Below, in pieces: positions 17,111-27,067 of a stretch of 64,000 bases of DNA. Both the position numbers and the translations under genes were made by a program. The notes beneath the pieces are model-generated. The model was not told the DNA's origin. It did no database searches and saw nothing but the letters and a program-made list of their open reading frames with translations. The stretch is from Coleofasciculus sp. FACHB-T130 (GTDB taxonomy: Bacteria; Cyanobacteriota; Cyanobacteriia; Cyanobacteriales; FACHB-T130), in assembly GCF_014695375.1 (NCBI RefSeq), contig NZ_JACJOG010000013.1, forward strand, positions 1-64,000, given 5' to 3'. The first letter of the stretch is position 1. Every line of letters begins with the position of its first letter.

Positions 17111-18550
17111 ATGCAGCCAAAAAATCTGAATAGACTCCTCCGGGCTTTGACCCGTGAGGGACTTGACGTAAGTTACGAAAATAGAACTTACTCTGTTCGC
17201 CTAAATAATTCTCTCGACGCACCAGCAGCAGAAGTTCTGCTTCCCGAAGATTTTCCCGTAGAAGCTAAGGCGCTTAAGCAACTAGCAAATCTAGCCAATG
17301 TGCGTCATCCTAGCGGGGGTCATGTTTGCAAGTGCTGTGCTACGCCTGACTTTCATCCTGGTGATGCTGGGGTTGCTATTGGCTCAATTTTGGAAACTAA
17401 AGGGATGCTAATCCCTGCTGCTGTCGGTTCGGATATCAACTGCGGGATGCGATCGCACGTTGTAGACTTGTCGCTTGAGGAATTTTTGGCAAAGCGCGAT
17501 CGCTTCGTGGAATTGATGAAAGGCGATTATTTCTTCGGAACTCGCGATGTCACCATGACAGCCAAAACTGCTCGTGCCTTGTTCCAGTACGGGATTCCCG
17601 GCTGGTTGGATGCAATGCTAGATTCCCCTATGGGTAGTATTGTCAAGTCTGACTTAGACCAATTGGCGGCGGAATGCGATCGCGTCTACTTAGGCGGTTC
17701 CATGAACGGCGATGTCAAGTTTGCACCAGAGGAACTAATTCCAGAAGACGGGTTAGTGCGGGATGGTGGACTAGCTACCATCGGCGGCGGGAACCATTTT
17801 GTCGAAATTCAGGTGGTGGAACGGGTAGAAGACAAAGCGACAGCTTACGCCTGGGGGGTCCGAGAAGGACAACTGGCGTTTATGATTCACTCAGGTTCGC
17901 GCAACGTGGGGAAGTATATTGGGGGAATGTGGCGCGATCGCGCTAAATCTGCATGGGCTAAAGGTGCAAAATACCCTGAATTTGGTCTTTTTCCCCTCTC
18001 AGTTGCAGCAAATCCGGAACTTGTCACCCGTTACCTGCAAGCTGAGGCGACTGCTGCTAATTACGCCTTTATTAATCGGTTGCTGTTGGCGGAACTGTTG
18101 CGCCTGCGCCTGCGGGAAGTTTACGGTAATGTCGAGGCTCCCCTCGTCTACGACTTGCCACATAATATTACCCTCAAAGAAGGTGCTGGATGGGTGACTC
18201 GCAAAGGTGCTTGTCCCGCCCATCCCGGACAACCTGTGATTATTCCCGGTTCGATGGGTGCTGCATCTTACTTGCTGATTGGCAAAGGGAACCCGAAATT
18301 TTTAAGTTCTGCTTCTCATGGTGCAGGAAGAATGAGGTCGCGTTTCGATCTCACCCGCCAAGGTGCAGACCAAACTGAAGCAACTTTGGGCTTAACGGGA
18401 GTAGACTGCATCACTTTGCGCGAAGAACGCAGAATCGAAGAAGCACCCGCAGCGTATAAGCCAATTGTGCCTGTAATTGATGCCCAAGTTGAGGAAAAAA
18501 TGGTTAGCGTAGTGGCAAAGATGAAACCTGTATTGACTTTTAAAGCGTAG
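17111..18550 (+). CDS. rtcB: RtcB-family RNA ligase
   Basis: A 479-residue protein of the RtcB family, which seals 2',3'-cyclic phosphate or 3'-phosphate RNA ends to 5'-OH ends using GTP and Mn2+. Metal and active-site motifs are visible: VGSDINCGMRSHV near residue 115, GGGNHFVEIQ near 225, HSGSRNVGKYIGG near 260, and SHGAGRMRSRF near residue 405, which holds the His that carries GMP. No rtcA or rtcR gene adjoins it. Downstream, from about 18606, comes the first copy of a ~140-bp repeat. Confidence 0.95.
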   Translation: MQPKNLNRLLRALTREGLDVSYENRTYSVRLNNSLDAPAAEVLLPEDFPVEAKALKQLANLANVRHPSGGHVCKCCATPDFHPGDAGVAIGSILETKGMLIPAAVGSDINCGMRSHVVDLSLEEFLAKRDRFVELMKGDYFFGTRDVTMTAKTARALFQYGIPGWLDAMLDSPMGSIVKSDLDQLAAECDRVYLGGSMNGDVKFAPEELIPEDGLVRDGGLATIGGGNHFVEIQVVERVEDKATAYAWGVREGQLAFMIHSGSRNVGKYIGGMWRDRAKSAWAKGAKYPEFGLFPLSVAANPELVTRYLQAEATAANYAFINRLLLAELLRLRLREVYGNVEAPLVYDLPHNITLKEGAGWVTRKGACPAHPGQPVIIPGSMGAASYLLIGKGNPKFLSSASHGAGRMRSRFDLTRQGADQTEATLGLTGVDCITLREERRIEEAPAAYKPIVPVIDAQVEEKMVSVVAKMKPVLTFKA

Positions 18551-18605
18551 GAAAGAATACTGTGGCATTGGAGCGATCGCGGTGTTGGATAACTGGTATA
18601 CAGTA

Positions 18606-18745
18606 AGGCGATCGCTCATTTTACCCACTGCTTGCGATCGCTAAGATTCCAACATCTAACACACCAGATAGTTTCTATTTTCCTCTGTTTAGAAGGATGA
18701 AGAAGGAACCGCAGAACATAAGGAAGTTGGCATTGCGGGCGATCG
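18606..18745 (+). repeat. Copy A of a ~140-bp repeat flanking ltrA
   Basis: Aligns by eye with 20045-20190. Both copies share a GCGATCGC start, GATTCCAAC(A/C)TCTAAC, GATAGTTTCTA, then GGATGAAG(A/C)AGGAACCGCAGAA and a Gly/Ala-codon-like end. It begins 56 nt after the rtcB stop and covers the apparent upstream ATG (18697) of the ltrA frame. Confidence 0.75.
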
Positions 18746-18813
18746 CTACAGAAAGATTCGATTTTCTATGGGATATTATCTGCATAATCCTCTCGGAAAT
18801 TAGAGAGTGCAAG

Positions 18814-20004
18814 ATGATTAAAACTTTGTGGCAACCTCCCCGCCTGCGGACGCCTGAAGAGAACGAAAAAGAACGCCGCGCGACTTGGTTAGAACTCTTT
18901 TATGACTTGGTATTTGTGGCAGCGATCGCGGAAGTCGCGCATACTCTTAACGAACACGTTTCGCTACCGGGTTTTTTGGGTTATATGCTGCTGTTTGTGC
19001 CGATTTGGTGGTCTTGGGTTGGGGCGACTTTTTACGCAAGTCGGTTCGATACTGACGACTTAGGACACCGACTACTGACATTACTGCAAATGATTGCGAT
19101 CGCAGTGCTGGCAGTAAACGTGCATTACGGCTTAGGAAAAACTTCCGACGGCTTTGCCCTTTCCTACGTAACTGTTCGATGTATTTTAATTTTCCAGTAT
19201 CTAAGTGCTGGATACTTTGTGGTGGCAGCGCGGAAGTTGACAACTTGGTACGTGATAGGCTTTAGCATCGCCGCCGCCATCTGGCTAATCTCAATTTTTG
19301 TCCCAATTCCTTGGCGTTTTTGGCTTTGGGGATTGGGATTTTTGATTGACTTTGGCACACCTCTCACCGCCAGACAGTTGGCTGCCAAGGTGCCGCCGAG
19401 CTTTTCACACATCCCAGAACGTTTAGGCTTATTTACGATTATCGTGTTGGGTGAGGCGGTAATTGGCGTAGTCAAAGGCGTTTCTCAGCTGCAATGGGGT
19501 CTTGCATCTGCCACTGTGGCTGTGCTGGGGATGATAGTTGCTTTTAGCCTGTGGTGGATCTACTTTGACAGCGTGGATGGCTCACCTCTGCGGAGGATGG
19601 GAACTGGCAACCTGAACTTTGGTTTAATCTGGCTCTATTCCCATTTACCCCTCGCCATTGGCATTGCTGCTGCTGGTGTAGGTGTGGAACATATTGTCGT
19701 GTCCAGCAAAACGGCAGGAGCGTTACCCAGTAACGAACGATGGCTGATCTGCGGCGCTGTGACGATGTGTTTGATAGCCTTGGCGGTGATTCACCTGATT
19801 ACCTGTACTTTAGGGACAAAGCGACATCGTAAGATTTTAGCCGCCTATCGTTTGGGTTCTGCGGCTTTTATTCTGGTGATTGCGATCGCGGGTGCGGCTT
19901 TGTCACCGATTACAGTCGTTAGTTTGGTAGCTTTAGCTTGTGCTGTGCAAGTGGTGCTGGGTTTCCTGATAACCCCTCACGTTCAGCCTGAGGCAAAGTG
20001 CTGA
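18814..20004 (+). CDS. Low temperature requirement protein A (LtrA) family
   Basis: A multi-pass membrane protein of the LtrA family. I place the start at ATG 18814 (MIKTLWQPPRLRTP), giving 396 residues. The longer frame from 18697 uses codons inside a dispersed repeat, and LtrA proteins begin near the RATWLELFYDLVFVAA motif, here at about residue 24. Ten or more membrane segments follow, with the conserved LGEAVIGVV near residue 220. LtrA was first linked to growth at low temperature in Listeria; its molecular role is unknown. It is bracketed by two copies of the same repeat. Confidence 0.9.
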   Translation: MIKTLWQPPRLRTPEENEKERRATWLELFYDLVFVAAIAEVAHTLNEHVSLPGFLGYMLLFVPIWWSWVGATFYASRFDTDDLGHRLLTLLQMIAIAVLAVNVHYGLGKTSDGFALSYVTVRCILIFQYLSAGYFVVAARKLTTWYVIGFSIAAAIWLISIFVPIPWRFWLWGLGFLIDFGTPLTARQLAAKVPPSFSHIPERLGLFTIIVLGEAVIGVVKGVSQLQWGLASATVAVLGMIVAFSLWWIYFDSVDGSPLRRMGTGNLNFGLIWLYSHLPLAIGIAAAGVGVEHIVVSSKTAGALPSNERWLICGAVTMCLIALAVIHLITCTLGTKRHRKILAAYRLGSAAFILVIAIAGAALSPITVVSLVALACAVQVVLGFLITPHVQPEAKC

Positions 20005-20044
20005 TCGATACGATAAAGGTATTCAGCCAGCCTCAGGCTTGGGA

Positions 20045-20190
20045 AAGCGATCGCCTACTTTCCTCAAAATTGCGTGCGCTCGCGAGAATTCCAACCTCTA
20101 ACGCACTCGATAGTTTCTAGCTTCCTCCCTCTAAAGGGATGAAGCAGGAACCGCAGAAGAGGATGAGGCTGGCGCTACGGGCAAACAGCT
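20045..20190 (+). repeat. Copy B of the ~140-bp repeat
   Basis: Starts 41 nt after the ltrA stop and matches copy A (18606-18745) along its length with scattered substitutions. Shared blocks include ATTCCAAC, TCTAAC, GATAGTTTCTA and GCAGGAACCGCAGAA. Orientation is the same, giving a direct repeat around ltrA. Confidence 0.75.
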
Positions 20191-20197
20191 TAACAAT

Positions 20198-21901
20198 TTA
20201 TCTTCGATTGCTGAAGGCAGGAACCGCAGAAGAGGATGAGGCTGGCGCTGCGGGCGATCGCTGCCCAATCGATGCCTGGAATATAGGATAATTCCCATAT
20301 TTTCCTAAAGGTAAGAATTCCATCGTAAACTGCTGGTTTTTTAAAGGCAGCTTTACCTCTTCAGGCTTTTTCTCAGAGATTTGGCAGGAACGAGTGTAAT
20401 AGCAGACATAAATAAACTTCTCTTTTTTCTGCTCAAGTAACACCTCGCCCAAAGTTTGTAAATCCTGAGGTTCTTTCGTCAGGAAAAATACTTTTTCAAG
20501 TAGGGGTGCTTGGAGAACTTGAGCAACATATTGGTTGGACATCGCGACTACTGTTTCTGGTTGCGATCGCAAAAACTGAATAGCTGGAGAAATCCCTTGA
20601 TAATTTTTACTGAGATAAGCCGTACCGGAGTAGGTGTTTTTATAAACCCCAATTATAAAAAGCACCAAGAAAATAACCGTACCTATTTTTTTGATACTTC
20701 TGTTCGCCAATCTCCGGACAAATTCAAACTCTTTGATTGCGACTAAGCAAATTAGCGGTACCAAAACCAGCAAAAATCGAGACCCCCATTGTTTGCCTCC
20801 AGCACCAGCCGGAACCATTACCGCAACCGCTACAGTAAATAAGAAACAGATTGCATAGATAACCGTCATTCCCAAGCTTAGTTTTAGCTTTTGTCGGCTA
20901 AATAAACTCACTCCTAAATATAAAATTGCAAATAAGGTTAGGGGAAAATACTCAAACAAGCCAGAACTCATTTGATTAAAATTTGCCACCGCCACTAATA
21001 ATCTATCGACTAGCGAGAATTTCTCTACTATCTGAACGGAATGCATTCCTAGAGGATGCTTATAAATCAATGTATTCAGCACAAAGAAGATGGCAATCGT
21101 TAAAAATGTGCTGACAACAAAGAGTTCCTTTCTTCTCGCTAAAAACTGAACTTTTTTTAATTTTAAAAAAGATGCAGCATAAACCAGGACAGTCAAAAAC
21201 GCGACGATGCCTAGAATTTCTTCTCTAAACCAAACAGATAAGCCAATAAATACCCCACTTAATACAGCATCTTTTTTAGACAACCCTTCTGTTCCCGGTA
21301 TTAATAAAGTTGCCATTCCGTGAAAGCAAAGCGCTACAGCGAGGCTATGTTCCCAATACATCGCGCTATAGATAGATAAAGGGGAAGCAAAAATTAGGAT
21401 GGCAAGCGCGATCGCTGTACTAAAAGCTTTTAATTTCAACCGTCTGCAAGCAAAATAAAAACTTACCCATACAGCCCAAGTAGCAATCAAGGGAACGATG
21501 TATAATCCTCTATAGCCGAAAAGCGCTTGGAAAGGTGCGGTAACAAGGGGAAAAGTAAACGGAAAGGTAATGAAGTACTGCCCAAATCTGTTATAAACAA
21601 ACGGTTCTTGAAACGGGTATAATCCACTTTGCCAAAGATTCCGAACCCAGTCTTCTACAGGTAAGTTTAGGTCAAAGCGAAACTGCCCGCTGCTAAATTG
21701 CTTCGCTAACAAAGCTTTAAGCCCAGCATCTCCACTAAAAAAGACATCGTTTGGGAGTTGCGATTGCAAAAACAGTGAAAATAAAACGCCCGCTAAAATG
21801 ACAAGTAAAGGAAATCTATATTGGTTGATTTTAGCTTTACTATCAGAATTGCTAGGATCGGATGTAACATCTCTCCACGTTTTTGACATATAATTCTTCA
21901 T
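20198..21901 (-). CDS. Multi-pass membrane protein, GT-C glycosyltransferase-like
   Basis: A 567-residue protein with about ten membrane helices. The first periplasmic loop has the acidic residues (DVFFSGDAGLKALLAKQF) and FREEILG expected of GT-C glycosyltransferases. These transfer sugars from lipid carriers on the outer face of the plasma membrane. A soluble C-terminal domain follows the last helix. The last ~20 codons (RSPAAPASSSSAVPAFSNRR) lie in a third, partial copy of the neighbouring repeat, so the native C-terminus has probably been replaced or extended. Substrate unknown. Confidence 0.75.
   Translation of the reverse strand: MKNYMSKTWRDVTSDPSNSDSKAKINQYRFPLLVILAGVLFSLFLQSQLPNDVFFSGDAGLKALLAKQFSSGQFRFDLNLPVEDWVRNLWQSGLYPFQEPFVYNRFGQYFITFPFTFPLVTAPFQALFGYRGLYIVPLIATWAVWVSFYFACRRLKLKAFSTAIALAILIFASPLSIYSAMYWEHSLAVALCFHGMATLLIPGTEGLSKKDAVLSGVFIGLSVWFREEILGIVAFLTVLVYAASFLKLKKVQFLARRKELFVVSTFLTIAIFFVLNTLIYKHPLGMHSVQIVEKFSLVDRLLVAVANFNQMSSGLFEYFPLTLFAILYLGVSLFSRQKLKLSLGMTVIYAICFLFTVAVAVMVPAGAGGKQWGSRFLLVLVPLICLVAIKEFEFVRRLANRSIKKIGTVIFLVLFIIGVYKNTYSGTAYLSKNYQGISPAIQFLRSQPETVVAMSNQYVAQVLQAPLLEKVFFLTKEPQDLQTLGEVLLEQKKEKFIYVCYYTRSCQISEKKPEEVKLPLKNQQFTMEFLPLGKYGNYPIFQASIGQRSPAAPASSSSAVPAFSNRR
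20205..20265 (+). repeat. Partial copy C of the repeat, inside a coding end
   Basis: Contains GGCAGGAACCGCAGAAGAGG and GATGAGGCTGGCGCT, nearly identical to the end of copy B, followed by GCGGGCGATCGCT as in copy A. It overlaps the 3' end of the minus-strand membrane protein gene and encodes its Ser/Ala-rich tail. Confidence 0.75.
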
Positions 21902-22501
21902 TTTTTATTTCCTCAACTTACAAGCATTAATATTAAAGACAATATTCACAACCGGCTCCCATTTGGGTAGAGATTCCTCCCACAATTTTTACTAACCATC
22001 CCTTTACCTGGGTACTGTAAAAATCAGCTACTTACGTAAAATCGGGCAATCCCGAAAATAGGTTCGCTATATTTTACGCAATTAGACTGAAATTCTACGA
22101 CAAAGAATAAGCTATCTTTACTAAATCTTCAAAAAATGACCATTTTTCACCTGAAGTTGTAAAGATTGGGTGAAGTAATGTCTAAACTATACAGAGATGA
22201 AATAAAGGCTGAGCCACTATGGTCGCAACTAATAAAAAAAAGTGCAATCTGTAAATTTAGAGACGGTTTTTATCGATAGTCTTCCCAACAAATCGATAAT
22301 TTAACTAAACTGCCCTCCGGATGCATAGAGAGATAAATTTTGATTCAATGCTTGTAAACAATTCGCTGAGACAATAGCTAACTCTTTCTCCAGCCGATTT
22401 GCTACCGCGCTCATGGGTGTCCGATTATAAATAATTTCTATTTCATACCATTAAATTGCTCAGTATTTCCCTAAATTTTGCCAGTCTAGAAAATAACCTA
22501 G
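21902..22501. other. Gene-poor region with possible gene remnants
   Basis: About 600 bases with no intact gene. Short frames are seen: plus strand 22178-22279 (starting MSKLYRDEIKAEPLW) and minus strand near 22300-22413 (starting MSAVANRLEKELAIV, ending YASGGQFS). Neither has a recognised family. They may be remnants or chance frames. Confidence 0.35.
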
Positions 22502-22660
22502 AGGCTTGGTGAAAAATTAGGCAAAATTTTGAGTTTAGAGCAAATTTCGCTACCCGATGAACCCGTGAAACTGACTGCTGGCGCTACTAGCGAACTCCCA
22601 GAAAAAACATTTACTGCCAAAATTGAGAAGAGTGACCTACTTTACCGGGAAGTGCTGTGA
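22502..22660 (+). pseudogene. 3' remnant of a gene once coupled to cofH
   Basis: An open frame with no good start reads GEKLGKILSLEQISLPDEP, then VKLTAGATSELPEKTF and [13 protein letters not shown], ending in a TGA that overlaps the GTG of cofH (GTGA). In-frame stops lie just upstream (22499-22501 and 22487-22489), and a coding-like stretch (SLENNLEAW) continues in another frame just before it. This fits a frameshifted or truncated upstream gene. The parent family is not recognised. Confidence 0.4.
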
Positions 22661-23817
22661 CGACTAAAACTGTTGATGCCATTCTTGAGCGTGCCCTGGC
22701 AGGTGGCGATTTGTCACAAGAAGAGGGAGTTGTACTATTAAAGCAAACCGATCCAGATGTCCAGTCAGCGATTCGGGAAACATCTGATAAGCTGCGACTC
22801 AGGCAAGCGGGTGAGACTGTCACCTACGTGATCAATCGCAATATTAACTTCACCAATATCTGCGAACAGCACTGTAGTTTCTGCGCCTTTCGCCGGGATG
22901 AAGACGAAGAAGGCGCATTTTGGTTAGAGAGTCCCCAAATTTTGGAAAAAGCGGCTGATGGAGTCCGGCGGGGGGCGACGGAGATTTGTATGCAGGGGGG
23001 ACTCCATCTTGGGGCAAAAATTAATGGTGCTTCTTTGCCTTATTACCTGCAACTGGTGAAGACAATCAAAGAGGAATTTCCCCAACTGCACCTACACGCC
23101 TTCTCTCCCCAGGAAGTGCAATTTATTGCCAGGGAAGATGGTCTTAGCTACGAGTCGGTGATTGCGGCGCTGCGAGATGCCGGTGTTGGCTCAATGCCGG
23201 GAACTGCGGCGGAAGTTTTGAACGATGAAGTGCGGCGCGTCCTTTGTCCGGAAAAGCTAGATACCGCAACTTGGCTGGAAATTGTGGGGACAGCACACAA
23301 GTTGGGAATGCCAACCACTAGCACCATGCTTTCCGGTCATATAGAGACACCAGAACAGCAGATGCAGCATTTAGACAAGTTGCGATCGCTCCAACAAACG
23401 GCTGTTACCCAAGGATATCCTGCCCGGATTAGCGAATTCATCCTATTACCTTTCGTCGGTCAAGAAGCCCCCAAACCCCTGCGTCGTCGAGTGGGGCGAG
23501 ATCAACCAATTTTAGAAGACGCCCTGTTGCTGACTGCTGTGGCGCGAATTTTCTTAGGAAATTGGATTCCCAACCATCAACCCAGCTGGGTGAAACTCGG
23601 TCTCGCGGGTGCGGTAGAAGCTCTGAAATGGGGCTGCAATGACATCGGCGGCACCTTAATGGAGGAGCATATTACAACAATGGCTGGGGCAGTGGGTGGC
23701 ACCTGCATGGAAGTGGAAACTTTGCAGTCAGCGATTCGTTCATTAGGGCGTCCTTACCAACAACGGGATACACTCTACAGAGTGCTAAAGAGGGACACGG
23801 TTGCTGTTCTCTCCTGA
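22657..23817 (+). CDS. cofH: FO synthase subunit 2 (CofH)
   Basis: A 386-residue radical SAM enzyme. CofH joins the tyrosine-derived fragment to the ribityl-diaminouracil ring in synthesis of FO (8-hydroxy-5-deazaflavin), the antenna cofactor of many cyanobacterial photolyases and the core of F420. Cluster motif [10 protein letters not shown] is near residue 69. The segments [40 protein letters not shown] and [10 protein letters not shown] are diagnostic. Start GTG 22657 with GGGA seven bases upstream. CofG, the first subunit, is not in this window. Confidence 0.96.
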   Translation: MTTKTVDAILERALAGGDLSQEEGVVLLKQTDPDVQSAIRETSDKLRLRQAGETVTYVINRNINFTNICEQHCSFCAFRRDEDEEGAFWLESPQILEKAADGVRRGATEICMQGGLHLGAKINGASLPYYLQLVKTIKEEFPQLHLHAFSPQEVQFIAREDGLSYESVIAALRDAGVGSMPGTAAEVLNDEVRRVLCPEKLDTATWLEIVGTAHKLGMPTTSTMLSGHIETPEQQMQHLDKLRSLQQTAVTQGYPARISEFILLPFVGQEAPKPLRRRVGRDQPILEDALLLTAVARIFLGNWIPNHQPSWVKLGLAGAVEALKWGCNDIGGTLMEEHITTMAGAVGGTCMEVETLQSAIRSLGRPYQQRDTLYRVLKRDTVAVLS

Positions 23818-23949
23818 GCGGGCAGTTAATATTTGGCTCGACTCAGATCCGGGCGTCAGCGTTGCACAGCATTGGCATCCGAATCAGTCGGTTGTTGCTC
23901 AAGATGGCTCGCCCGAATGCGAAAGCTCCTACGACTCTTGACTTGGTTT

Positions 23950-25644
23950 ATGCCTCAGAAAAATCAACGTTCCCTTCTGACTGTGGCAGCTGCCGTGTTG
24001 CTGATTGCTGGCGGCGCAGTAACTTACTGGCTGCTGATGCAGCGGAATCTATTTCAGGCTGATGTCCCGGTGGGTGCCGAGATGGTTCCCCAGGATACCT
24101 TGCTCGCCGTGTCAGTCTCGACTGATGAAAAGCAATGGCAGCAACTGCGGCAATATGGCACTCCCGCTAGCCAAGCCGCATTTGGCAAACAACTCGCCGA
24201 ACTGGAAAAAAATCTCCTCACCGCTAACGGCTACAACTACCAGCAAGATATCAAGCCTTGGGTGGGGAAAGAAGTCACGATCGCTTTTTTGTCACAGCAG
24301 TTACCCCAGAATCCCAATGCTGTCCCGGTTGGTCAACAATCGGTGGTGATGGTATTGCCAATTGAAAATCCTCTGCAAGCAAAGCAAGCGCTAGAAAAAT
24401 ATAGAAACCCGACCTCTAGCAAGTTCGTTGAACGCATTTACAAAGGCATCAAGATTCGAGAAACCCAAGGCAGTTCTGCCCAGAATTTCTCAACGACGCT
24501 GCTAGAGCGTTCCTTAATTGTTAGCACCGATCCGAAAGGGACGGAGCGTGTCATTGACGCTTACAAAGGCGGTGCCTCCCTAGCGGATACTCCAGGTTAC
24601 GCAGAGGCTTTGGGGAAGATTAAAGCGGGTGCGCCGTTTGCCAAAGTGTATTTTAATGTGCCGGTGGCAACAGCAATGGCAGCCACCTATTCAGCGCGAT
24701 CGCTTTCTCCCCAAAATCTCGCCTCGGTTCAACAAAGGCAGGGAGTCGGCGCGACGGTGACACTGGAACCGCAGGGACTTCTGTTTAAAGGAGTGTCTTG
24801 GCTGAAGCCGAATAGCGAGACAAAGTATGTGGTGGAAAACAACGCCAAAAGTATGCCTCGGCGTCTCCCCGGCAATACTCTGATCGTGACCTCTGGTGGC
24901 AATTTGCAGCAGTTGTGGCAAGATTACGTCCAAGGTGCCCAAGCGAATCCGCTGATCCGGGTTAGCCCAGAACAGATGAAAGCCGAGATTCGGTCTAAAT
25001 TGGGTCAAGATTTAGAGCAAGATTTGCTGCCTTGGATGAAAGGCGAGTTTTCTCTGGCTTTAATTCCCACACCTCCCGGAACTCCCTCGATTTTAGGTGC
25101 TGGGGTGGCGTTCCTGGTGCAAACAAGCGATCGCCCTAGAGCTGAAAAATCCCTCAAGCAGCTGGATGAGGTGATGGCACAGCAATATAAGTTTCAGGTA
25201 CAAGAAACGACGCTCAACGGTCAACCAATCGTCAATTGGACGTCGCAACTCGGTGGCTTAGCCGCCACTCACGGCTGGTTAGATGGTAATGTTGCTTTCC
25301 TGACATTAGGGGCACCCGTTGCTAGTACCCTCGTCCCCAAACCCCAAGCGACTTTGGCGGACAGCGAGTTATTCAAACAAGCGATTCCTCAGCAGCTCAA
25401 TGACAAGAACGGTCTGTTTTTCATTGATGTTGACCGTACCATTAACGCTGGGAATCTGTCGCTCTCGCAAGTCGATCCAAATCAAAAAATCTTTACAAAC
25501 GCGATACGCTCCATTGGCGTCACGGGTGGCATCAGTAGCGATCGCAGTAGCCGCTTTGATATCTTCGTCAACATGAAGAAAGTTGGAGATCTCAGTCCTT
25601 CGCCAAAAGCCAGTCTCTCTCCCAGTCCTAGCCCTTCTCCTTAA
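23950..25644 (+). CDS. DUF3352 domain protein
   Basis: A membrane-anchored or secreted protein of 564 residues. I take ATG 23950 (MPQKNQRSLLTVAAAVLLIA) as the start: a single N-terminal hydrophobic helix follows at once, and the longer frame from TTG 23833 adds a Cys/Arg-rich, unlikely leader. The rest matches DUF3352: VPQDTLLAVSVSTDEKQW, then repeated alpha/beta modules, and WMKGEFSLALIPTPP. It ends in a Ser/Pro tail (SPSPKASLSPSPSPSP). Function is unknown. It follows cofH on the same strand. Confidence 0.85.
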   Translation: MPQKNQRSLLTVAAAVLLIAGGAVTYWLLMQRNLFQADVPVGAEMVPQDTLLAVSVSTDEKQWQQLRQYGTPASQAAFGKQLAELEKNLLTANGYNYQQDIKPWVGKEVTIAFLSQQLPQNPNAVPVGQQSVVMVLPIENPLQAKQALEKYRNPTSSKFVERIYKGIKIRETQGSSAQNFSTTLLERSLIVSTDPKGTERVIDAYKGGASLADTPGYAEALGKIKAGAPFAKVYFNVPVATAMAATYSARSLSPQNLASVQQRQGVGATVTLEPQGLLFKGVSWLKPNSETKYVVENNAKSMPRRLPGNTLIVTSGGNLQQLWQDYVQGAQANPLIRVSPEQMKAEIRSKLGQDLEQDLLPWMKGEFSLALIPTPPGTPSILGAGVAFLVQTSDRPRAEKSLKQLDEVMAQQYKFQVQETTLNGQPIVNWTSQLGGLAATHGWLDGNVAFLTLGAPVASTLVPKPQATLADSELFKQAIPQQLNDKNGLFFIDVDRTINAGNLSLSQVDPNQKIFTNAIRSIGVTGGISSDRSSRFDIFVNMKKVGDLSPSPKASLSPSPSPSP

Positions 25645-25685
25645 AGTTTCGGTTTTCAACCCCAAGGTACGCTAAGGTTCGCGCT

Positions 25686-25722
25686 AAGGTACGCAAAGCT
25701 CAATAATTCCTTTGCGTACCTT
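25686..25722. terminator. Perfect 13-bp hairpin
   Basis: AAGGTACGCAAAG and CTTTGCGTACCTT flank an 11-nt loop. The left arm is preceded by related direct repeats (GCTAAGGTACGC type at about 25669-25694). It lies 42 nt after the DUF3352 stop. There is no T-run, so it may be a palindromic repeat rather than a true terminator. Confidence 0.5.
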
Positions 25723-25878
25723 GGCAATTGCCTTAGCAGGATGACAGCGTTAAAAAAAATAACAATTAGTTGGCTAAACCTGGGTGATTCTACCAAGCCT
25801 CAGAGCGACCAGAACCGATAGGATCAAAGTGGCGCTTGTGTGAGCGACTTAGATAACAATTGCTGGAAAGAATACAAG

Positions 25879-26952
25879 ATGAACCTGGTTGCACTCCAGA
25901 ATGGGTTAGATAATATCTCCTTCGCCGTCCTGTTTGCGACGATGTTGATGTACTGGATAGGAGCAGCTTTCAATGGCATCCCCTATCTGTGGGCTTTATC
26001 GACGGCAGGGATGGCGATCGCAAACCTCTGCATTGCCGCCCTACTGGGCGCACGATGGCTGGACGCAGGCTACTTCCCTTTGAGCAATCTCTATGAATCC
26101 CTCTTCTTCCTAGCTTGGGGGATTACCACGATCCATCTGATTGCTGAAAACATGAGCAAAAGCCGCTTAGTAGGCGTCGCCACGTCACCCATTGCAATGG
26201 GTATCGCCGCTTTTGCCGCCTTGACATTGCCATCTACGATGCAGTCGTCAGAGCCTTTAGTGCCGGCACTAAAATCCAATTGGCTGATGATGCACGTCAG
26301 CGTCATGATGCTCAGTTATGCCGCGCTGATGGTGGGATCGCTGCTTGCGATCGCTTTCTTGGTGGTAAGTGGCGGTCAGAATGTCGAACTCCGAGGCAGT
26401 TCTGTCGGAACCGGCGGATTTCGCAGTAAAAATGACCCGGCACGCCCCTACCGTCTGCAACGCGCCAGCGATTTCGTGCCCCAGCCACAAGGAGCAACCA
26501 GCGAGTCATCTTCTGCTGTGGAGCGTATTTTTGAAAGCAATGGCAGCACCAAAACAGCCGTTCTCGATTTAGTGACCTCCCAGCCTTCCCAAGAAGGGGT
26601 ATCTGAATTACCAACCCTTTCGCCCCAGCGCCTGAGCCTTGCCGAAACCTTAGATAACATCAGCTACCGCATCATCGGTTTGGGATTTCCCCTCCTGACG
26701 ATTGGAATTATTGCCGGTGCCGTCTGGGCAAATGAAGCTTGGGGTTCTTACTGGAGTTGGGACCCCAAAGAAACTTGGGCACTGATTACCTGGTTGGTAT
26801 TTGCCGCCTATCTCCATGCCCGCATCACCAAAGGCTGGCAAGGAAGACGACCGGCAATTTTGGCGGCGACAGGCTTTGTTGTCGTCTGGATTTGCTATCT
26901 TGGGGTCAATTTACTAGGAAAAGGACTCCACAGCTACGGTTGGTTCTTTTGA
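25879..26952 (+). CDS. ccsB: Cytochrome c assembly protein CcsA/Ycf5 type (CcsB nomenclature)
   Basis: A 357-residue multi-pass protein of system II cytochrome c maturation. It handles heme at the thylakoid or plasma membrane for attachment to apocytochromes such as c6 and f. The heme-binding WWD motif is [18 protein letters not shown] near residue 290. Start chosen at ATG 25879 ([17 protein letters not shown]), the position where family members begin; the frame is open from 25840. An unusual ~75-residue hydrophilic insert (about residues 160-240, rich in Ser, Gly and Pro) separates the two membrane halves. The partner Ccs1 gene is not in the window. Confidence 0.93.
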   Translation: MNLVALQNGLDNISFAVLFATMLMYWIGAAFNGIPYLWALSTAGMAIANLCIAALLGARWLDAGYFPLSNLYESLFFLAWGITTIHLIAENMSKSRLVGVATSPIAMGIAAFAALTLPSTMQSSEPLVPALKSNWLMMHVSVMMLSYAALMVGSLLAIAFLVVSGGQNVELRGSSVGTGGFRSKNDPARPYRLQRASDFVPQPQGATSESSSAVERIFESNGSTKTAVLDLVTSQPSQEGVSELPTLSPQRLSLAETLDNISYRIIGLGFPLLTIGIIAGAVWANEAWGSYWSWDPKETWALITWLVFAAYLHARITKGWQGRRPAILAATGFVVVWICYLGVNLLGKGLHSYGWFF

Positions 26953-27067
26953 TCTTTTAGTCAATTTGCGAACGGCTTTTAACAATTCGCTATTCGCCAT
27001 TAGCAATGACTGATGACCAATGACCAATAAGGAATAACTCTTTAAACTATCAATTCAACCGGGGGAG

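Noticed and set aside
18697-18813. N-terminal extension of ltrA
   Set aside because: It is encoded by the dispersed repeat, not shared with the LtrA family, and a normal start follows at 18814.
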